Notes under the pieces: model-generated
Databases searched by the model: none
What the model was told of the DNA's origin: nothing
Seen by the model: only the letters and a program-made list of their open reading frames with translations
Translations under genes and position numbers: made by a program
Source: Auriscalpium vulgare
Lineage: Eukaryota > Basidiomycota > Agaricomycetes > Russulales > Auriscalpiaceae
Length of the DNA: 64,000 nt
Assembly: GCA_019915015.1 (NCBI GenBank)
Contig: JAHBBC010000020.1
Span: 434,001-498,000, forward strand
Reading direction: 5' to 3'
In this document: positions 1 to 11,331 of the stretch, one piece after another
How positions within the stretch are numbered: position 1 is the stretch's first letter
How the letters are laid out: each line of letters opens with the position of its first letter

Positions 1-57
1 TCCGAGCCGCTGCCTGTATCAAACAGTTCTTCCTTCACCTATTCGTATAGATTCATT

Positions 58-909
58 TCAATGAAGTACATTTGATAGACATCGAAACATAAGACGAACC
101 GCAGGTTCCGGTGACACATCAATGTCGCTCTCACTACTGTCTGCGTCCTGAGCCTGAAAATGAGTTAGAAGATATCAAAACTGCACGAAACAGAACCCAC
201 ACTGGATATCCCGTGGACATATCAGCATCAGTTTCACTGTTGTCTGTATCGAATTCCTCTTTCTGACCCTGTACTCGACAAACGGTCAGTTGAATGAATG
301 TCATCACAGTTGAACGTAAGAAAAAAGTCTTACCGCAGCTCCGGGGGGCAAAGCATGAACGTCCTCCTCGACGACCGCGGGTTCATGAAACGCGCAAATA
401 TCGAGATAGGAAGAAAGGCTTGGAAGACCACTGAGAGGCGTTCTCGATTTTTCTTGAAGCGTCTCCTCGGACTCCAACTCGGCCAGAGTAGCGTCGGCTT
501 CCCCTCGACGACGAACCGTATCATGTTCCAAGGCCTCTTTGAGAGTTGCCTGTATAGTCTTCTCAGTGATGTCCGCTAGTCTTTTGAGGGCCTTGGCCGC
601 CTCCTCCGCGGCGCTTTGAGCCTGCTTGCGTATTTCGTTTTCGAGCCGTGCGACCTCTCCATCGTGCACCCGCTCCTTGGCCTTCAGTGCGACCAGTTGC
701 TCTTCGCACTGTCTGATTGTGTTCTGGACTATCTTGCGCTCGCGGCGGCTCGCAGCAAGATTGGTTTTGAGGTCTTCGGTAGAGACGCCGCTTGGCCCCG
801 TCATCGCGTCATTCCCGGAGGGATTCAGGCTGCGTTCAGGCCTGCTGATGGATGCATCGCGAAGCTGGTCCTCGAGTTCGCTGATATGCGTGGCGGGCGA
901 CGGAGTCAT
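58..909 (-). CDS. Hypothetical coiled-coil protein (3 exons)
   Basis: I do not recognise the family. Exons read on the minus strand are 909-334, 268-203 and 153-58, together 738 nt (245 aa), all joined in phase 0. The first exon has a charged alanine/glutamate-rich helical stretch (about residues 45-140, motif RLENEIRKQAQSAAEEAAKA) that should form a coiled coil. The last two exons are short and acidic, with DTDNSETDAD and QDADSSESDID, which supports real splicing. Donors are gtaaga (good) and gtgtgg (weak); acceptors are ag. The start at 909 is tentative, since an upstream exon between 910 and 1072 cannot be excluded. The role is unknown; a nuclear or cytoskeletal adaptor would fit but is only a guess. 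Confidence 0.5.
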
Positions 910-3170
910 ACCAGCGGAGAGAGATTGAAGGATTTAGGACATTGCGATAGCGTAGGTTCGACGTGGGTGCCATGGTATCGCTTCCGCATTTGTGTGAGTA
1001 TTCTATTTTGAGAGCCGTGCGTGACTTCAATGACTTTGTTGATGCCGTCGACATATAAGAGTTGGACGGCATGGTTCAGAGGCGTGGCTGGAGTACATGA
1101 AGCTAGGATCCGAGCGAAAATTGATAGAGTCGGAGACGTTGAGCCAGTGGCCGGTTCTTGTTGCTATCGGCGGAGCACGGCCCGGAACTTCCGGACAAAT
1201 TTATTTCCTCCGTCGTTAACCTCCGAGTCGTCGATGCCTGCGGGCCTCCTTCAAGATAAACCACGTCCTATTATTTAACACTGCTCTCTATCCCCATGTA
1301 CATCCTCGCGCCTACGTTTGTCTGCCCACCTCACTGCGGCCACTCCCCCATGCGCCTCTTCGTACAGCCGAACATTCTCTTCCACGTCCCACATCGTCGT
1401 GGAGAATTTACCGTGGATATCCAGTGACACGATCGGCCTTCTACACGCCCGTCGCCTACGTTATTGGTCGCCGACACAGTGTGCGCACCCATATACGCAT
1501 CCGCCCGTTGCGGGAAAGAAGACCCCCGCGCTCATCAGAAGCTCACTGAACTTGACGCGCACGCCAAGCTCAACGAGTGGGACCGTGCTGTGCTGCAGCG
1601 ACAGCGCGCAGGCGCGGCGCGGCAAGGCGGGCCTCGCGAATCACGAGCGTAGGAACGTATGTCTGGTCGCCGAACGAGAGAATGGAGCCTGGTAAATTGA
1701 ATCTGTCAAACGGAGCAGGGTACTTACTTATGCAAAAGCATACAGCCTCCGCTTGCATCCGATCGTCCCGTGTGCGGGCTGACACTCCTACTGCGCCACC
1801 TGGAGCACTGCTTGATCTGGCTGGTGGGTATTTAACTCTGCCCGCCTCCGCAGGGAACTTGGAAGGCGAGCAGGTAGTAATGTCCAGAAGACCGACGGCA
1901 GAGCGCGCAATTCGGATCTAGCCTTCAAACTCCCCTCGCCAGTGAGACTTTGAAGTGCGACGACGCTAGCGTCTCCAAAATCCAAGTTCAGGAAGTACGG
2001 GGGAAATAGAAATGAAATCTTTGCACGCACTAGGAAGCACAGCTGCGTGATAGCCGAGGCATGGAAGGCAGGCCCAGTCCACGCGGACAGCAGCAAGGAA
2101 ACTGAGCTCGACACAGAATCGGGCGGTGCGTCGGCTGCCCGCAGATCCAGACCGCGCACTAGCGTGCATCAGTGCATGGAGATGGAGAGACAGCGCGCAA
2201 TGGAAGACAAAACGAAACGCGCGCACGGACCGCTGTCCTGCATACGGCGGGGCTTTGAGCGCCGGCGGTGGAATCGCAGAAGGTGATTTAACGAGCACTG
2301 GTGGCGGAGGCACGCGAGCGCGAGCTTGTCTGACGGCCGCGTGATGTGCGCCGCCGACGTGCGTGCGGTGGCGCGCTGGCCCGTGCGGGGATCGTGTCAG
2401 TACAGCCGCTCGCTGCATGGCAGTTCGCCCGGCGACATTCGGACTTGGAACTGTGCAGCGGATGAGGCTTGAGCCCGCGACGCGACACACCGCGCGGGCG
2501 GCGGCGGCAAGTAAGCAGCTCATGGATCCCGGTGGCACGCCCACTTGACGCGGTTCGGCGCAATAGACGAGGCACATGTCCACGTGGTTCGGGAAAATCC
2601 CAAGGGGCACGCAGGACAGCAGGGACGTCGGCCGCGCGCGAGGGTCCGCGGCGCGCTGGTGCATTGGTGCGCAGCGCAGATGTCGGATGTCAAGGAGTCG
2701 ATGGGCGTACGCCCGCGTCCGGCGGCAGCGTGTGCAGAGCGCCGTGGCAGGCACGTCGGCCGGGGTGGGCGATGGCATTAACAGCGGCCATGCCTATTTC
2801 GTACGCCCGTTGAGGTTGATGGACCGTTCGACTCGAGATGAGATCATACCTATGTAGGAGATGGATAGAAAACTGGGCGAATCGTTCGAGTACTCGCTCC
2901 CAGCCAGCGAACTTGAATCCATGCATACATACAGTGTCCCCCGACGGTACGGTGGATGGGCGGTTGCCCGCCCCCATCCACATCCAGCATTGCGAGACGG
3001 CGATGAGGAGGCGGCGGCGGTCGATCTGAGCACAGCAAAACTGCGCCGCGGCTCATTGACCTGCTCGCAGTCAGTAAGTACAGCGCACTCCAGGTACTGC
3101 GCCGAAAATTGACATACCGGCCTCTACCGTTGCTGCTCCTCTATCCACATCGTACCACCACCATGTATTT

Positions 3171-3580
3171 TCCTCCCTTGGTTTCCGACGGCGTCCAGAT
3201 GGTAGCACCGCTACCACTGCGCTTCGATGGCCTGGAGATGTATGCAGAGCGTGACCAGGTGTTTGGAGAGGCTGTCGTATCGCGAGCGACACCCTCAGGG
3301 GCTCATCCCGCCGACGGCCGCGCATTCACTTCCTCCCTTGGTTTCCGACGGTGTCCAGATGGCTAGCATCGCTACCACTGCACCTCGATGGCCTGGAGAT
3401 GTGTGCAGAGCGTCATGTGGTTGGAGAGGCGGTCGACTGCGGTCGAGCGACGCCCTCAGGGGCTCAACCTGCCTACGGCCGTGCATTTTCCTCCCTTGGT
3501 TTCCGACGGCGTCAGCTGGCTAGCATCGCTACCACTGTGCCTCGATGGCCTGGAGATGTATGCAGAGCTTGGCCATGTGT
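3171..3580. repeat. Minisatellite, unit about 160 bp, three clear copies
   Basis: The segment tcctcccttggtttccgacg recurs at 3171, 3331 and 3489 (spacing 160 and 158 bp). Each copy continues through a cagatgg/gctagc part, a 'gatggcctggagatg' part and a 'tgcagagc' part. Decayed copies continue to about 3960 (for example cttggtttctgatgg near 3821 and ctatgcagagcg near 3873). Copies are not in one reading frame (158 bp is not a multiple of 3), so a coding origin is unlikely. Confidence 0.75.
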
Positions 3581-4300
3581 AGAGAGAGGTGTCTGTTCAA
3601 CAGGCGACGCCTTCAGGAGCCCTCGTTCCCACATTGTCTCTGCAGTCCTCTCCGAATATAAGCAGTTGGCTCGCAGTGCTACCCCTGCCCTTCAATGAGC
3701 AGGATGATGCGAGCACTGAATGTGCGCGTTGATGCAGTTTGCTGTGTCCGACCGCCCTCCATCGAAGATCGCCCGAGTCCACCTTGCCCACCCGGCGATG
3801 TGCCGCACCGTCCAAATTGTCTTGGTTTCTGATGGCTGCGTCGTCGCCCACTGCACCTTGACAACCAGGAGAGCTATGCAGAGCGCGGTCAGGTGTGTTG
3901 AGAGCACACAGGTGGCCGTATGGCGGGCCGCAGCCTCAGAGACTCATTTATTTCGGAGAGGTGGCCGTATGGCGCGCGGCACCCTCAGCAGTGTCCGATG
4001 GCCTAAGGTCACTTGCTGGGGTACTCTCCTTCCTGTTCGTTTCGCCCTTTCCTTATTGCCATGCAGAACTCCTGCTGCGATACTTTTTGTATGTGCTGCA
4101 ACAACTCTTGGGACACTTGGTTCACCATGTGTGTCGTGATTCGCTCGGGCTCGCGGCTGCAGATCTGCCTATGACTCGGATATTGTTCATGGCCTGCGGC
4201 ATCGCCCGCCCGCACATCCGAAGTCACCTTTGAGTGGCTTTCGGGCGACGACGCCGCCCGGTTGGTGGTGACGTCCTTCGCCGAGTCCATGCTCGCCCGC

Positions 4301-4347
4301 GAGATCGGAGGCTTTTCCCCACCGGGGTTTTTACTGCCCTGATTGAC
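4301..4347 (+). mobile_element. LINE 3'-UTR remnant
   Basis: This stretch (gagatcggaggcttttcccc at its start) aligns with 25025-25073 in the 3' UTR of the full-length LINE, including the CCCCAC/GGGG hairpin followed by a T run and 'tactgccc'. Sequence outside the match is unrelated. It is either a decayed copy of a related LINE or a conserved 3'-end element of a sister family. A TATCC array that could be a LINE tail follows 290 bp downstream. Confidence 0.5.
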
Positions 4348-4640
4348 AACGCGACGTGTTAGGTCCTCATGTGGTGGACTAAGATTGGTTGCTGTTATAC
4401 TACTTTCTCTCCTTTAGGGCCAGTCTTTGTCGTGACTCTTCTCTGTTCTGTGGGTTTTTGCTTCGAACAGGTTGTCCCAACTGGTGGGTTGTATCCAGTT
4501 TCCTGTGCGCGGCATTTACGAAGCAGTTTTGGGGTTGTTGTCATCCGTGGCGTAGATTTTGTATGTATTTGTATGTACAGCGCCGTCTACGTAGCGCGGA
4601 CCCCCGCCCTGTTCCTCATCGGGACCCCCTGGCGGGTTGC

Positions 4641-4665
4641 TATCCTATCCTATCCTATCCTATCC
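4641..4665 (+). repeat. (TATCC)5 microsatellite
   Basis: Five perfect TATCC copies. The same pentamer forms a second array at 7739-7760. Confidence 0.9.
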
Positions 4666-6923
4666 GGGTCGGATAGCAATATCATGGCCGGCGGCCGATC
4701 ACAGGCGCCTGATCCACGTGGGCCTCCTAAGGCCTCCCAAAGCCTCCCAATCGCCCATCGCCCATCGTCGAAGTCGAAGCCCGAGTGTAGCCAGGCACGT
4801 CGATCCATCGCCGCGGCGAACCTGCGAAGCCTGAAAGCTTGATGCTTGGTGGCGGATCTTGATCGCTAGAGGGCCGCGCGCGAGCCTCAGCGTGCCCTCG
4901 TTGCTCGCACAGAATTTGGCGCAGCTTGCGCGCATGCAGCCACCATCCATTAGTCCACCACGAGCATGAAGGGGTGGCATCGGTTGGCTTTGCTGTGCGA
5001 CAGACATCGACAACATGGCGGTGGGACTCGTCGGCGGCCGCGTAGCTGGCTGTTCTGCGTCTGCTGATCGCATCGTGATGCACGCATATGCGCGTGGGCA
5101 CTGTGCCGGCGTCCGACTCCCAGCGTGCACGCAGTTCTTCGCGACACGTATCTGATGGGGCGCGTGCCACGACGTCCTGATCGCCGCGCGCGCGGGATCC
5201 GAAGCCCCGCAGCGACCACGAGCACCTGCTAGGAAGTCACGGTAAATCAGCATCAGCACCCATGCGAGATGAGCTGTTAGGCGCACGTACTTACAAATAC
5301 AGGACGCGGGGCAGGGGTAGACTTGCGGCACAAGGGGCGGACGCAGCGCACGCGCATGATCTGAAGGTGGGCATCGCAGCGCCGTTGGAATGGCAGCGTC
5401 CTCCCCGGGCGTGTCTGCGTGCGCTGGGAATAACTGCCCTTCCAGTCTTCGCCCGGGGTCGAGGTTGGCCATATTGATCCCGACACTGCATGCCGACACG
5501 AAGACGCGCAATACAGATCGAAAGTGTAGTCACCTGTCTAGCAAGCACGGAGGAAATGGTGCGGGTGAGGAAGAATGAAGAATATTGATGCGGCTCTCCG
5601 GTCGGTGGATTGCGGAGTGACCATCGTCGCACGTATGGAAGCGGCTCGTCGGGCAAGCAACACAGACCCGTCGCGCCCGCCGGCCCCCGAATGGAAGCGT
5701 GCAGCGCGAAGTACTAGCAGCGTTCGGGATAGCGACACCCAGCGCGATGGAAGCCTGGAAATGGGAGGGGCAGCCCGCAGCTGTGCTCCTGTTCGCAATG
5801 ATGCTGTCGGGCACGTACAGGCAGGTGGGGGCTGTTTAGCTTGATGCGCGCCGCATGGTGTTTACTGCTCTGCCTCTGCAGCCTGCTGAGAATCGGGCGT
5901 GTGGATGATGGGAAGATGCCTCGGCGACAACGGCGCACAGACATCCGCGCCGCCTTTCTCTTCGATACTGCAACGCCGGAGGAAGCGAAATCGGCTGCGA
6001 GATGAGATGTCGACGTTGTGTGCGGAAGCCACGCGCTGGGTACAGCGTGTGCTTTTTACATGAGCCGCTCGGTACGCTGGAACATATTTGGGCGGGCCCG
6101 CGGCTGGGTTGGGACGCGGGGCAGGGCGGGGCGGCCCTGGTGCCGTGGCGCAGGTGACAGAGGCGCACGTCCGGCGGCATGGCATGGCAGATCGACGGGG
6201 GATGCCACTAGTGCTGCAGTCCTGGTACGGTGCTGGTGTCGTGCCTTGAGAGGGGCGGTGGCGGAGTCGAGATGGATCGTGGGCAGGCAAGAGACTATTA
6301 GGGTGCTGCCGGTACAGCGGATGCGTCAGTATGGTTATGGTGTCGGGCGCGCGGCGTGCGTACCTGGGTCCTGTCGGGCTGTGAAGAGTTCGGTGGGGGC
6401 ACATCGGAAGGTAGGGATGCACGGGGGCGCGCGGGTTATACGGCGCCTTGGATGGGAGGAGTGGGGACAGGCCTAGCAGGGGGGCATGCAGACTTCAACT
6501 CTGGACGAAAGGCACATTGGTCGTTTGTGAGCACGCGAACAGGAAGCGGCAAAGCAGAGTGCACCCAAGCAGCGGCAGAGAACCGAGGATCGGTGTTACG
6601 ACTCCGCTCGCCGCAGGAGTCCGGCATTGAAGTTGCGTTCAGTCTGCGAGCTCAGCGAATGCAAGCACACAGTGCACACCCAATACCACAGTATGAGTCG
6701 GCGTACTTACACGCGTCGATGATCGAAGACTCCGTAGCCCTCATGATATTACTGAACGTCGCTGCTTGTGCGCGATGTACAAGTCTTGAGCTGGAGCCAC
6801 GTATGTGGAGGAAGCAAGACGTGGTAGGCTGGTAGCCTATTTGCTTGCGCAAAATGAAGAACAATGGAAGCAGAACTTTGAATTCTGGACAGATATTGTT
6901 GTTAATTTGAGTTCTTCTTCCAC

Positions 6924-6998
6924 GGGCATATGGTGTAGTTGGTTTATCACGCTCGCTTAGCATGCGAGAGGTGTCCGGTTCAATTCCGGATATGTCCA
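6924..6998 (+). tRNA. tRNA-Ala (anticodon AGC)
   Basis: The acceptor arm GGGCATA pairs with TATGTCC and includes the G3:U70 wobble pair, the main alanine identity element. The anticodon stem CTCGC/GCGAG closes the loop TTAGCAT, giving AGC (read as IGC). The T arm TCCGG/CCGGA closes the loop TTCAATT, with a B box at 6977-6987. The discriminator base is A and CCA is not encoded, as expected for a nuclear gene. No intron is present. A T-rich stretch at 7013-7021 can end Pol III transcription. The 3' end matches the primer-binding site of the middle LTR element in this window (61524-61540). Confidence 0.95.
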
Positions 6999-7077
6999 TT
7001 CAGTTCCTGCTGGTTTGTTTTGGGTAACCATTTTTCCTGCAGCTCAGAATCCGGACGTCTCAAAATACGGGCTCGTG

Positions 7078-7443
7078 CTAGGAGGATGAGTGAAATTCTC
7101 CGTGCGTTAATGGCGAAGAGAAGGACGCTCTCGGTGTCCGTGGTACGTTCTTCCCTCGAGGTCGGAGTCTGTGCCGTTGTCTCACTTCTTGAGCCCAGAT
7201 CCTAGCTGTGGAGCTCCAGGGTAGGTCAAGGGTAGGTGGAATGCGTGGTTTGAAGTTTAAACTTATATCCGTAGGCACATCTTGAACATCGAGCAGCGAT
7301 ACGACACGCGAAATACGGGATATGGCCCCGCGTCGAGCCGCTAGATCGCGCTGAGATTCTTCGACGTAGCCACATATGTAGGCAAGGTCGAGGTGCTCAG
7401 AAAAGTCAGGACTACGACCCCGGACTAGGGACTCAACCAACAT
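7078..7443 (-). CDS. Possible small hypothetical protein
   Basis: An open frame of 121 codons starts with ATG at 7443. The first two thirds look protein-like (for example SEHLDLAYICGYVEESQRD) and a possible donor (gtacca) lies near its 3' part. No domain is recognised and no second exon could be fixed. It may be a fragment or chance; confidence is low. Confidence 0.2.
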   Translation of the reverse strand: MLVESLVRGRSPDFSEHLDLAYICGYVEESQRDLAARRGAISRISRVVSLLDVQDVPTDISLNFKPRIPPTLDLPWSSTARIWAQEVRQRHRLRPRGKNVPRTPRASFSSPLTHGEFHSSS

Positions 7444-7738
7444 GATACTTAGTAAGTAGTAAAGTACGGTTACTAGACAGAACTTGACCGGCCCTTCATC
7501 TCAGCTTAGGGCCGGCTCAGTCAAGTGCCTTCAAGTCGTCGCTGTCGCTTACAACCTGCCACTCAACTATCCTCATCCTTCCTTAGTATCTATCCCTATC
7601 CTCTTCCAAGCTAGCGTTCAGAATTGACAGAAGACAACATGTGAGACGGTGTGGAACCGTCGGCAACCCGGTCTGACACTCGTTCGCTCCAATGAACCTT
7701 CAATGAACACGATTTAGTGGTCCCAGGTATGTCAGTTC

Positions 7739-7760
7739 TATCCTATCCTATCCTATCCTA
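7739..7760 (+). repeat. (TATCC)4 microsatellite
   Basis: Four perfect TATCC copies plus TA, the same pentamer as at 4641-4665. Confidence 0.85.
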
Positions 7761-8355
7761 TTGAACTGAATGATGACGCGTGACGACGCGCAGCGGACGA
7801 CAAGTTTCGAGGCGCCGAATGGATATTCCTATGGCCCGCTGCTCAATGTCCGCATGTCGGCGCCGCGCGGAACGCCATGGGGCCAAGGTACGCTACCTCT
7901 TGCTTTCTTTCCTCTCCGACATGCTGATGTGCTTCGGAAGGTCGTGGAGCCGATGGAGCAGCCATCCAGTGAAGACGACGGCCTACAACCAGCGCGAACA
8001 CATATGGAGCGGCGGGCGCGGCGGGCTGGGCCGGATCTGAGTGCGGAAGGACTGTCAGGCCAGCTACGGAGACCAGCGGTGAGCAGGATGTCGGCGGCTG
8101 AAGGGGCTGCTAATAACTCCATTTGTGGTCACAAAGTTTACTTCCGTGGTACACCGAGAGGCTATGTCTCACATGCACTCGACTTCATGACCCCTCAACT
8201 CTCCCTCCTCCTTTCCACCCGTCCCGAACGTGTGAGTCTGCCAGTCTGCTCTTGTTGAGTGCAGATCAGCGATCCGAAGCTGATCGAAAACGCCCACAGC
8301 TACTGCTCAACCACCTGCGCTACCGACCCGAACCCCAATCTCTCACTTTGTTTTG

Positions 8356-9588
8356 ATGGCCAAGCGTGACGACGTCCTAGCAGGCTTCCCTCCCAAGATC
8401 TCCATCGACATCCCTCCTGCCTACCGGACCGACGCCAAGTCCCCGTCCGCCACAGGGTCGTCCCCATCGACCGCGCGCTCGCCCGCGCAGGGCTGCCAAT
8501 CCCCTGGCCGGCGCCGCAAGTCAAAGAACATCCGTGCCACCGTGCACGACTTCCTGCGCGAATGCCTGACGCAGCAGAGCCCCTGGTCCGAAGAGCAGTG
8601 CCGGGCCATGCTCGCGCAGTGCGCCGAGCTCTGCAAGGGCAGCAAGCTCGACGTCTCCGAGCTCATCCAGGAGCCGTTCATCGAGGGGCGCGTCCTCGTC
8701 TACTGGGCGATCCTCAAGCGCTCCTGGCAGGAGGGCGCCAGCTCCTCCGACCCGGCGGCCGCGGACGGCCTGACGATGGCGCTGCTCGCGGAGTCCGAGC
8801 GCACGGGCATAGCGCCGCAGACGATCGAGGATGTGCGTCACGCGTGCGTCGCGCTCTCCGACGACGCGCTTTTCCAGCGTGTGCGGCGGCGCTTCCGCGC
8901 GTTCTCGCCGGTGCTGTCCGGTGCCGAGAAGATGCTGCTCCGCAGCAACGGCGTGTCGACGGACTTTGTCGACGCCGCGCAGGTCGTGGAGGGTCTCGGC
9001 GACGGTGCAACATTCAGCGCGTCTCTCGAGCTCCCGTTGTTCCAGCTGCGCATGCGCGTGGTCAAGATGCTGAGCGTCGAGTTCATTGCGAATGGTGAGT
9101 CCTGTAACTGTTATGTGCGGGCGAAGCTGACGTTGGTATATCGTTGCAGGGCGATTGTGGAGGCTTGCCCTGGATGTGGACAAGGGAGGCGTGTGGCGCG
9201 CAACTCTCGGGATCGCAGCATACAGCCAGAAGGCATACATAGACCTCGTCCTCAGCGTCAAGGAGGTTTCCCCTGAAGCTAACCCCTCCCAATGTACACC
9301 GGTCGCGGGTTCTCGGTACGTTTCTATCGCTTTGAAAACCCACTCGTCGCCCCTGGTCGCGGGATACAAGCGCGAGGTCACAGAACGGCTGGATGCGACG
9401 ACCATGGCAGCTACGTTGCAGGCTAAGTGCGCCGCTTCCTCCATAACGACGATTATAGGCAGTACTGACATCTGAGCTGCAGATCGACGACATACATTGA
9501 TGCGTCGGGGACCTTAAAAGCGAAGCTGGCAGGGCGTGTGGAATCGAGGAAGCCGCCTAGCGAGGGTGATGGGTGCATCATTTGCTAG
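8356..9588 (+). CDS. Unnamed fungal family protein, paralogue A
   Basis: Proposed exons are 8356-9094, 9150-9315 and 9483-9588 (1011 nt, 336 aa). The first intron (gtgagt...cag, 55 bp) interrupts a Gly codon before RLW, exactly where the paralogue at 10026-11331 has its own 55 bp intron. The protein has a basic low-complexity start, then a conserved helical domain with the signature QEPFIEGRVLVYWAILKR (about residues 115-135), a downstream FRAFSPVLSG motif and a beta-rich C-terminal part. The second intron (167 bp) is less certain; it is chosen because exon 3 resumes with STTY, matching the paralogue. Without it the frame stops at 9475. With it the protein ends in Cys-Ile-Ile-Cys, a possible prenylation (CaaX) box. 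I know proteins with the PFIEG..YWAI signature from agaricomycetes but no defined function. Confidence 0.7.
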
Positions 9589-10025
9589 TTTTCTGGGCAC
9601 AGGTACACAGGAGGTTGCGAGTGACTACCTACCTGTATGATTGCGCAATTGGAGAAGAGTAGAGAGTAGAGGTATATTCCGCGGTATGACCAGTATAATC
9701 AAGGTACAGGATACAGAAACTAATAATGGAGACACTGTTGCATGAAGTCCGATATACAGTGTGAAGCGTGTGTGAAGCGAAAGCGACATAGGAATGGAAA
9801 TACATGATGAAACTGGTGGTGAACGAGTAGCTCCCGGAAGGCCCATGTGCCTACATAGGCATGAACAGAAGGTAATATGAGAGAAATGAAAGCAGGGCGA
9901 CCACCAGACTAGCAGATGATACACCCGGTATCTGATTCCGACTTCATCAAGCGCACCTCAACCCTCGCGCTCAGCGTCCCAGACGAATCGACATACGAGG
10001 TGCCCCTGAAACGCCTGATTAGCAT
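9589..10025. other. Convergent intergenic region with a paralogue-like scrap
   Basis: The region lies between the 3' ends of the two paralogues. On the plus strand 9940-10029 reads as an open stretch containing ALSVPDESTYEVPLKRL and ends in TAA at 10027. This resembles the C-terminal STTY/VPL segments of the paralogues. It may be an unused last exon of the gene at 8356 or the end of a third, lost copy. Confidence 0.35.
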
Positions 10026-11331
10026 TTAAATCGCACCAAGCAAAACCACAACGTACTCAAGCTGGATATTCCCGCCCATCATGCTCTTCTCCAGCGGGAC
10101 CACGATCGCATGGTGGTGCCCAGGATTTGGCTGTGCCGGCGCGACCTCGCGCGAGCCAGACTTGAGCGGCAGCGTGACGCTCGGGAGCGGCTTGTCCTTC
10201 GACGTCGCCGGGTGGCGTGGCGGCACGCCCATGCGGTGCGCGAGGGAAGAGCCCGGGCTGTGCGACGCCCGCGGGGGCTCGTAGGTCGTGGACTTGTCCT
10301 CGATGATAAGCTTCGCGTCCACCCAAGTGGGCGGGCTGTGGTCTGCGAGCCCGAGCGTGACAAGCCAGGCGCCGGCGCGGTGGGCGGAGTTCGATGCGTC
10401 GGCAGCAGAGAACATGAGGTACCATAGGCGGCCTTCATATACCGCGTGAGACTTGTGCAGCAGAGGATGGATGATGGGGAGACGCACCTCGAGCGATGAA
10501 TTCCACCTTGACCGACTTCGACACGCGCATGCGCAACTGGAACAGCACGATGTCGAAGCGCGCAACAAACGCGCCGACGTCGCCGCGCAGCTCCTCCACG
10601 TCCACCGCGTCCACCAGATCCGTGTTCACGCCGTTGCTCCCGAGGAGCATCGCGTCCGGTCCCGAGAGCGGGGAGAAAGCCTTGAAGCGTGTGCGGATGC
10701 GCATGAACAGCCCGTGGTTCGACGCGATGAGGCACGCGTGGCGCGTCTCCGCGATGCTGGCCGCCGTGAGCGGGAGCGACGCGGCGAGGATCGCCATCGT
10801 CAGCGCGTCCGCCTCCGCCTCGAGCTCTGCATGCGGGCGCGAGGTGTGGTCCGTCTTCTTCGGCGTCGCGGGGCGCTTGAGGATCGCCCAGTACACCGGG
10901 AGGTGTCCTTCGATGAACGGGTCCTGCAGGATATTCGCGAGGGAGAGGCTGTTCGCCTCGCACGCATCGGCACAGCTCGCCAGGACCGCGGTGCACTGCG
11001 CCTCGGTGGACGGCGTCTGCTGCGTGAGCAGGTCGCGGAGGAGCGACTGCGTCGTCGAGCGGACTTGCTTCGCGGTCTTGGAGAGCCCGAAGATGGAGGT
11101 GGGCAGCCAGCGCGGGCTCGACTTTTGGCGGGACTTGGCGGGCCGGCGCACGGACGAGGAGCTCGCCGTGCTGCGCAAGCTCGACGTGGACGCGGCGGGG
11201 AAGGAGGGCCGCTTATTGGAAGGGGATGTGAAGCCCGCAGGCACAGGCGCAGCTGCCGATCCGCCTTGCAGTGCCGTCTGGTAGGACGGGGGTGCGTCTG
11301 GAAGCGCGTCCTTGTCTTTGTCTAAAATCAT
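10026..11331 (-). CDS. Unnamed fungal family protein, paralogue B
   Basis: Exons on the minus strand are 11331-10488 and 10432-10026 (1251 nt, 416 aa). The first ATG of the frame is at 11331. The single 55 bp intron (gtgcgt...gaag) sits at the same codon and phase as intron 1 of the gene at 8356. The N-terminus is Pro/Ser-rich and basic. The core carries LQDPFIEGHLPVYWAILKRP (about residues 130-150), an RFKAFSPLSG motif and the FQLRMRVSKSVKVEFIARG|RLW junction. The C-terminal part has STTYEPP and a beta-rich end (HHAIVVPLEK). It is a diverged, tail-to-tail duplicate of the gene at 8356. The function is unknown. Confidence 0.75.

Larger units (their letters stand above)
910..6923. other. Long stretch without a convincing gene
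   Basis: Only short overlapping open frames without recognisable domains or consistent splice structure are seen on either strand. The region contains the minisatellite at 3.2-3.6 kb, a LINE 3'-UTR scrap at 4.3 kb and a TATCC array at 4.64 kb, listed separately. Several GC-rich patches (2.0-2.8 kb, 4.8-6.5 kb) give long frames on both strands, which is typical of composition and not coding. Confidence 0.5.
6999..8355. other. Intergenic region with a TATCC array
   Basis: Apart from the doubtful frame at 7078-7443 and the TATCC array at 7739-7760, no gene is supported. The last few hundred bases should hold the promoter of the gene at 8356; no clear TATA box is seen. Confidence 0.4.

Noticed and set aside
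2047..2813. Overlapping long frames on both strands at 2.0-2.8 kb
   Set aside because: High GC content leaves all frames open; residue composition is Arg/Ala-rich on both strands with no conserved motif.
8283..8330. Pol III A-box-like sequence on the minus strand (tagcgcaggtgg)
   Set aside because: No B box, no cloverleaf and no terminator could be found around it.
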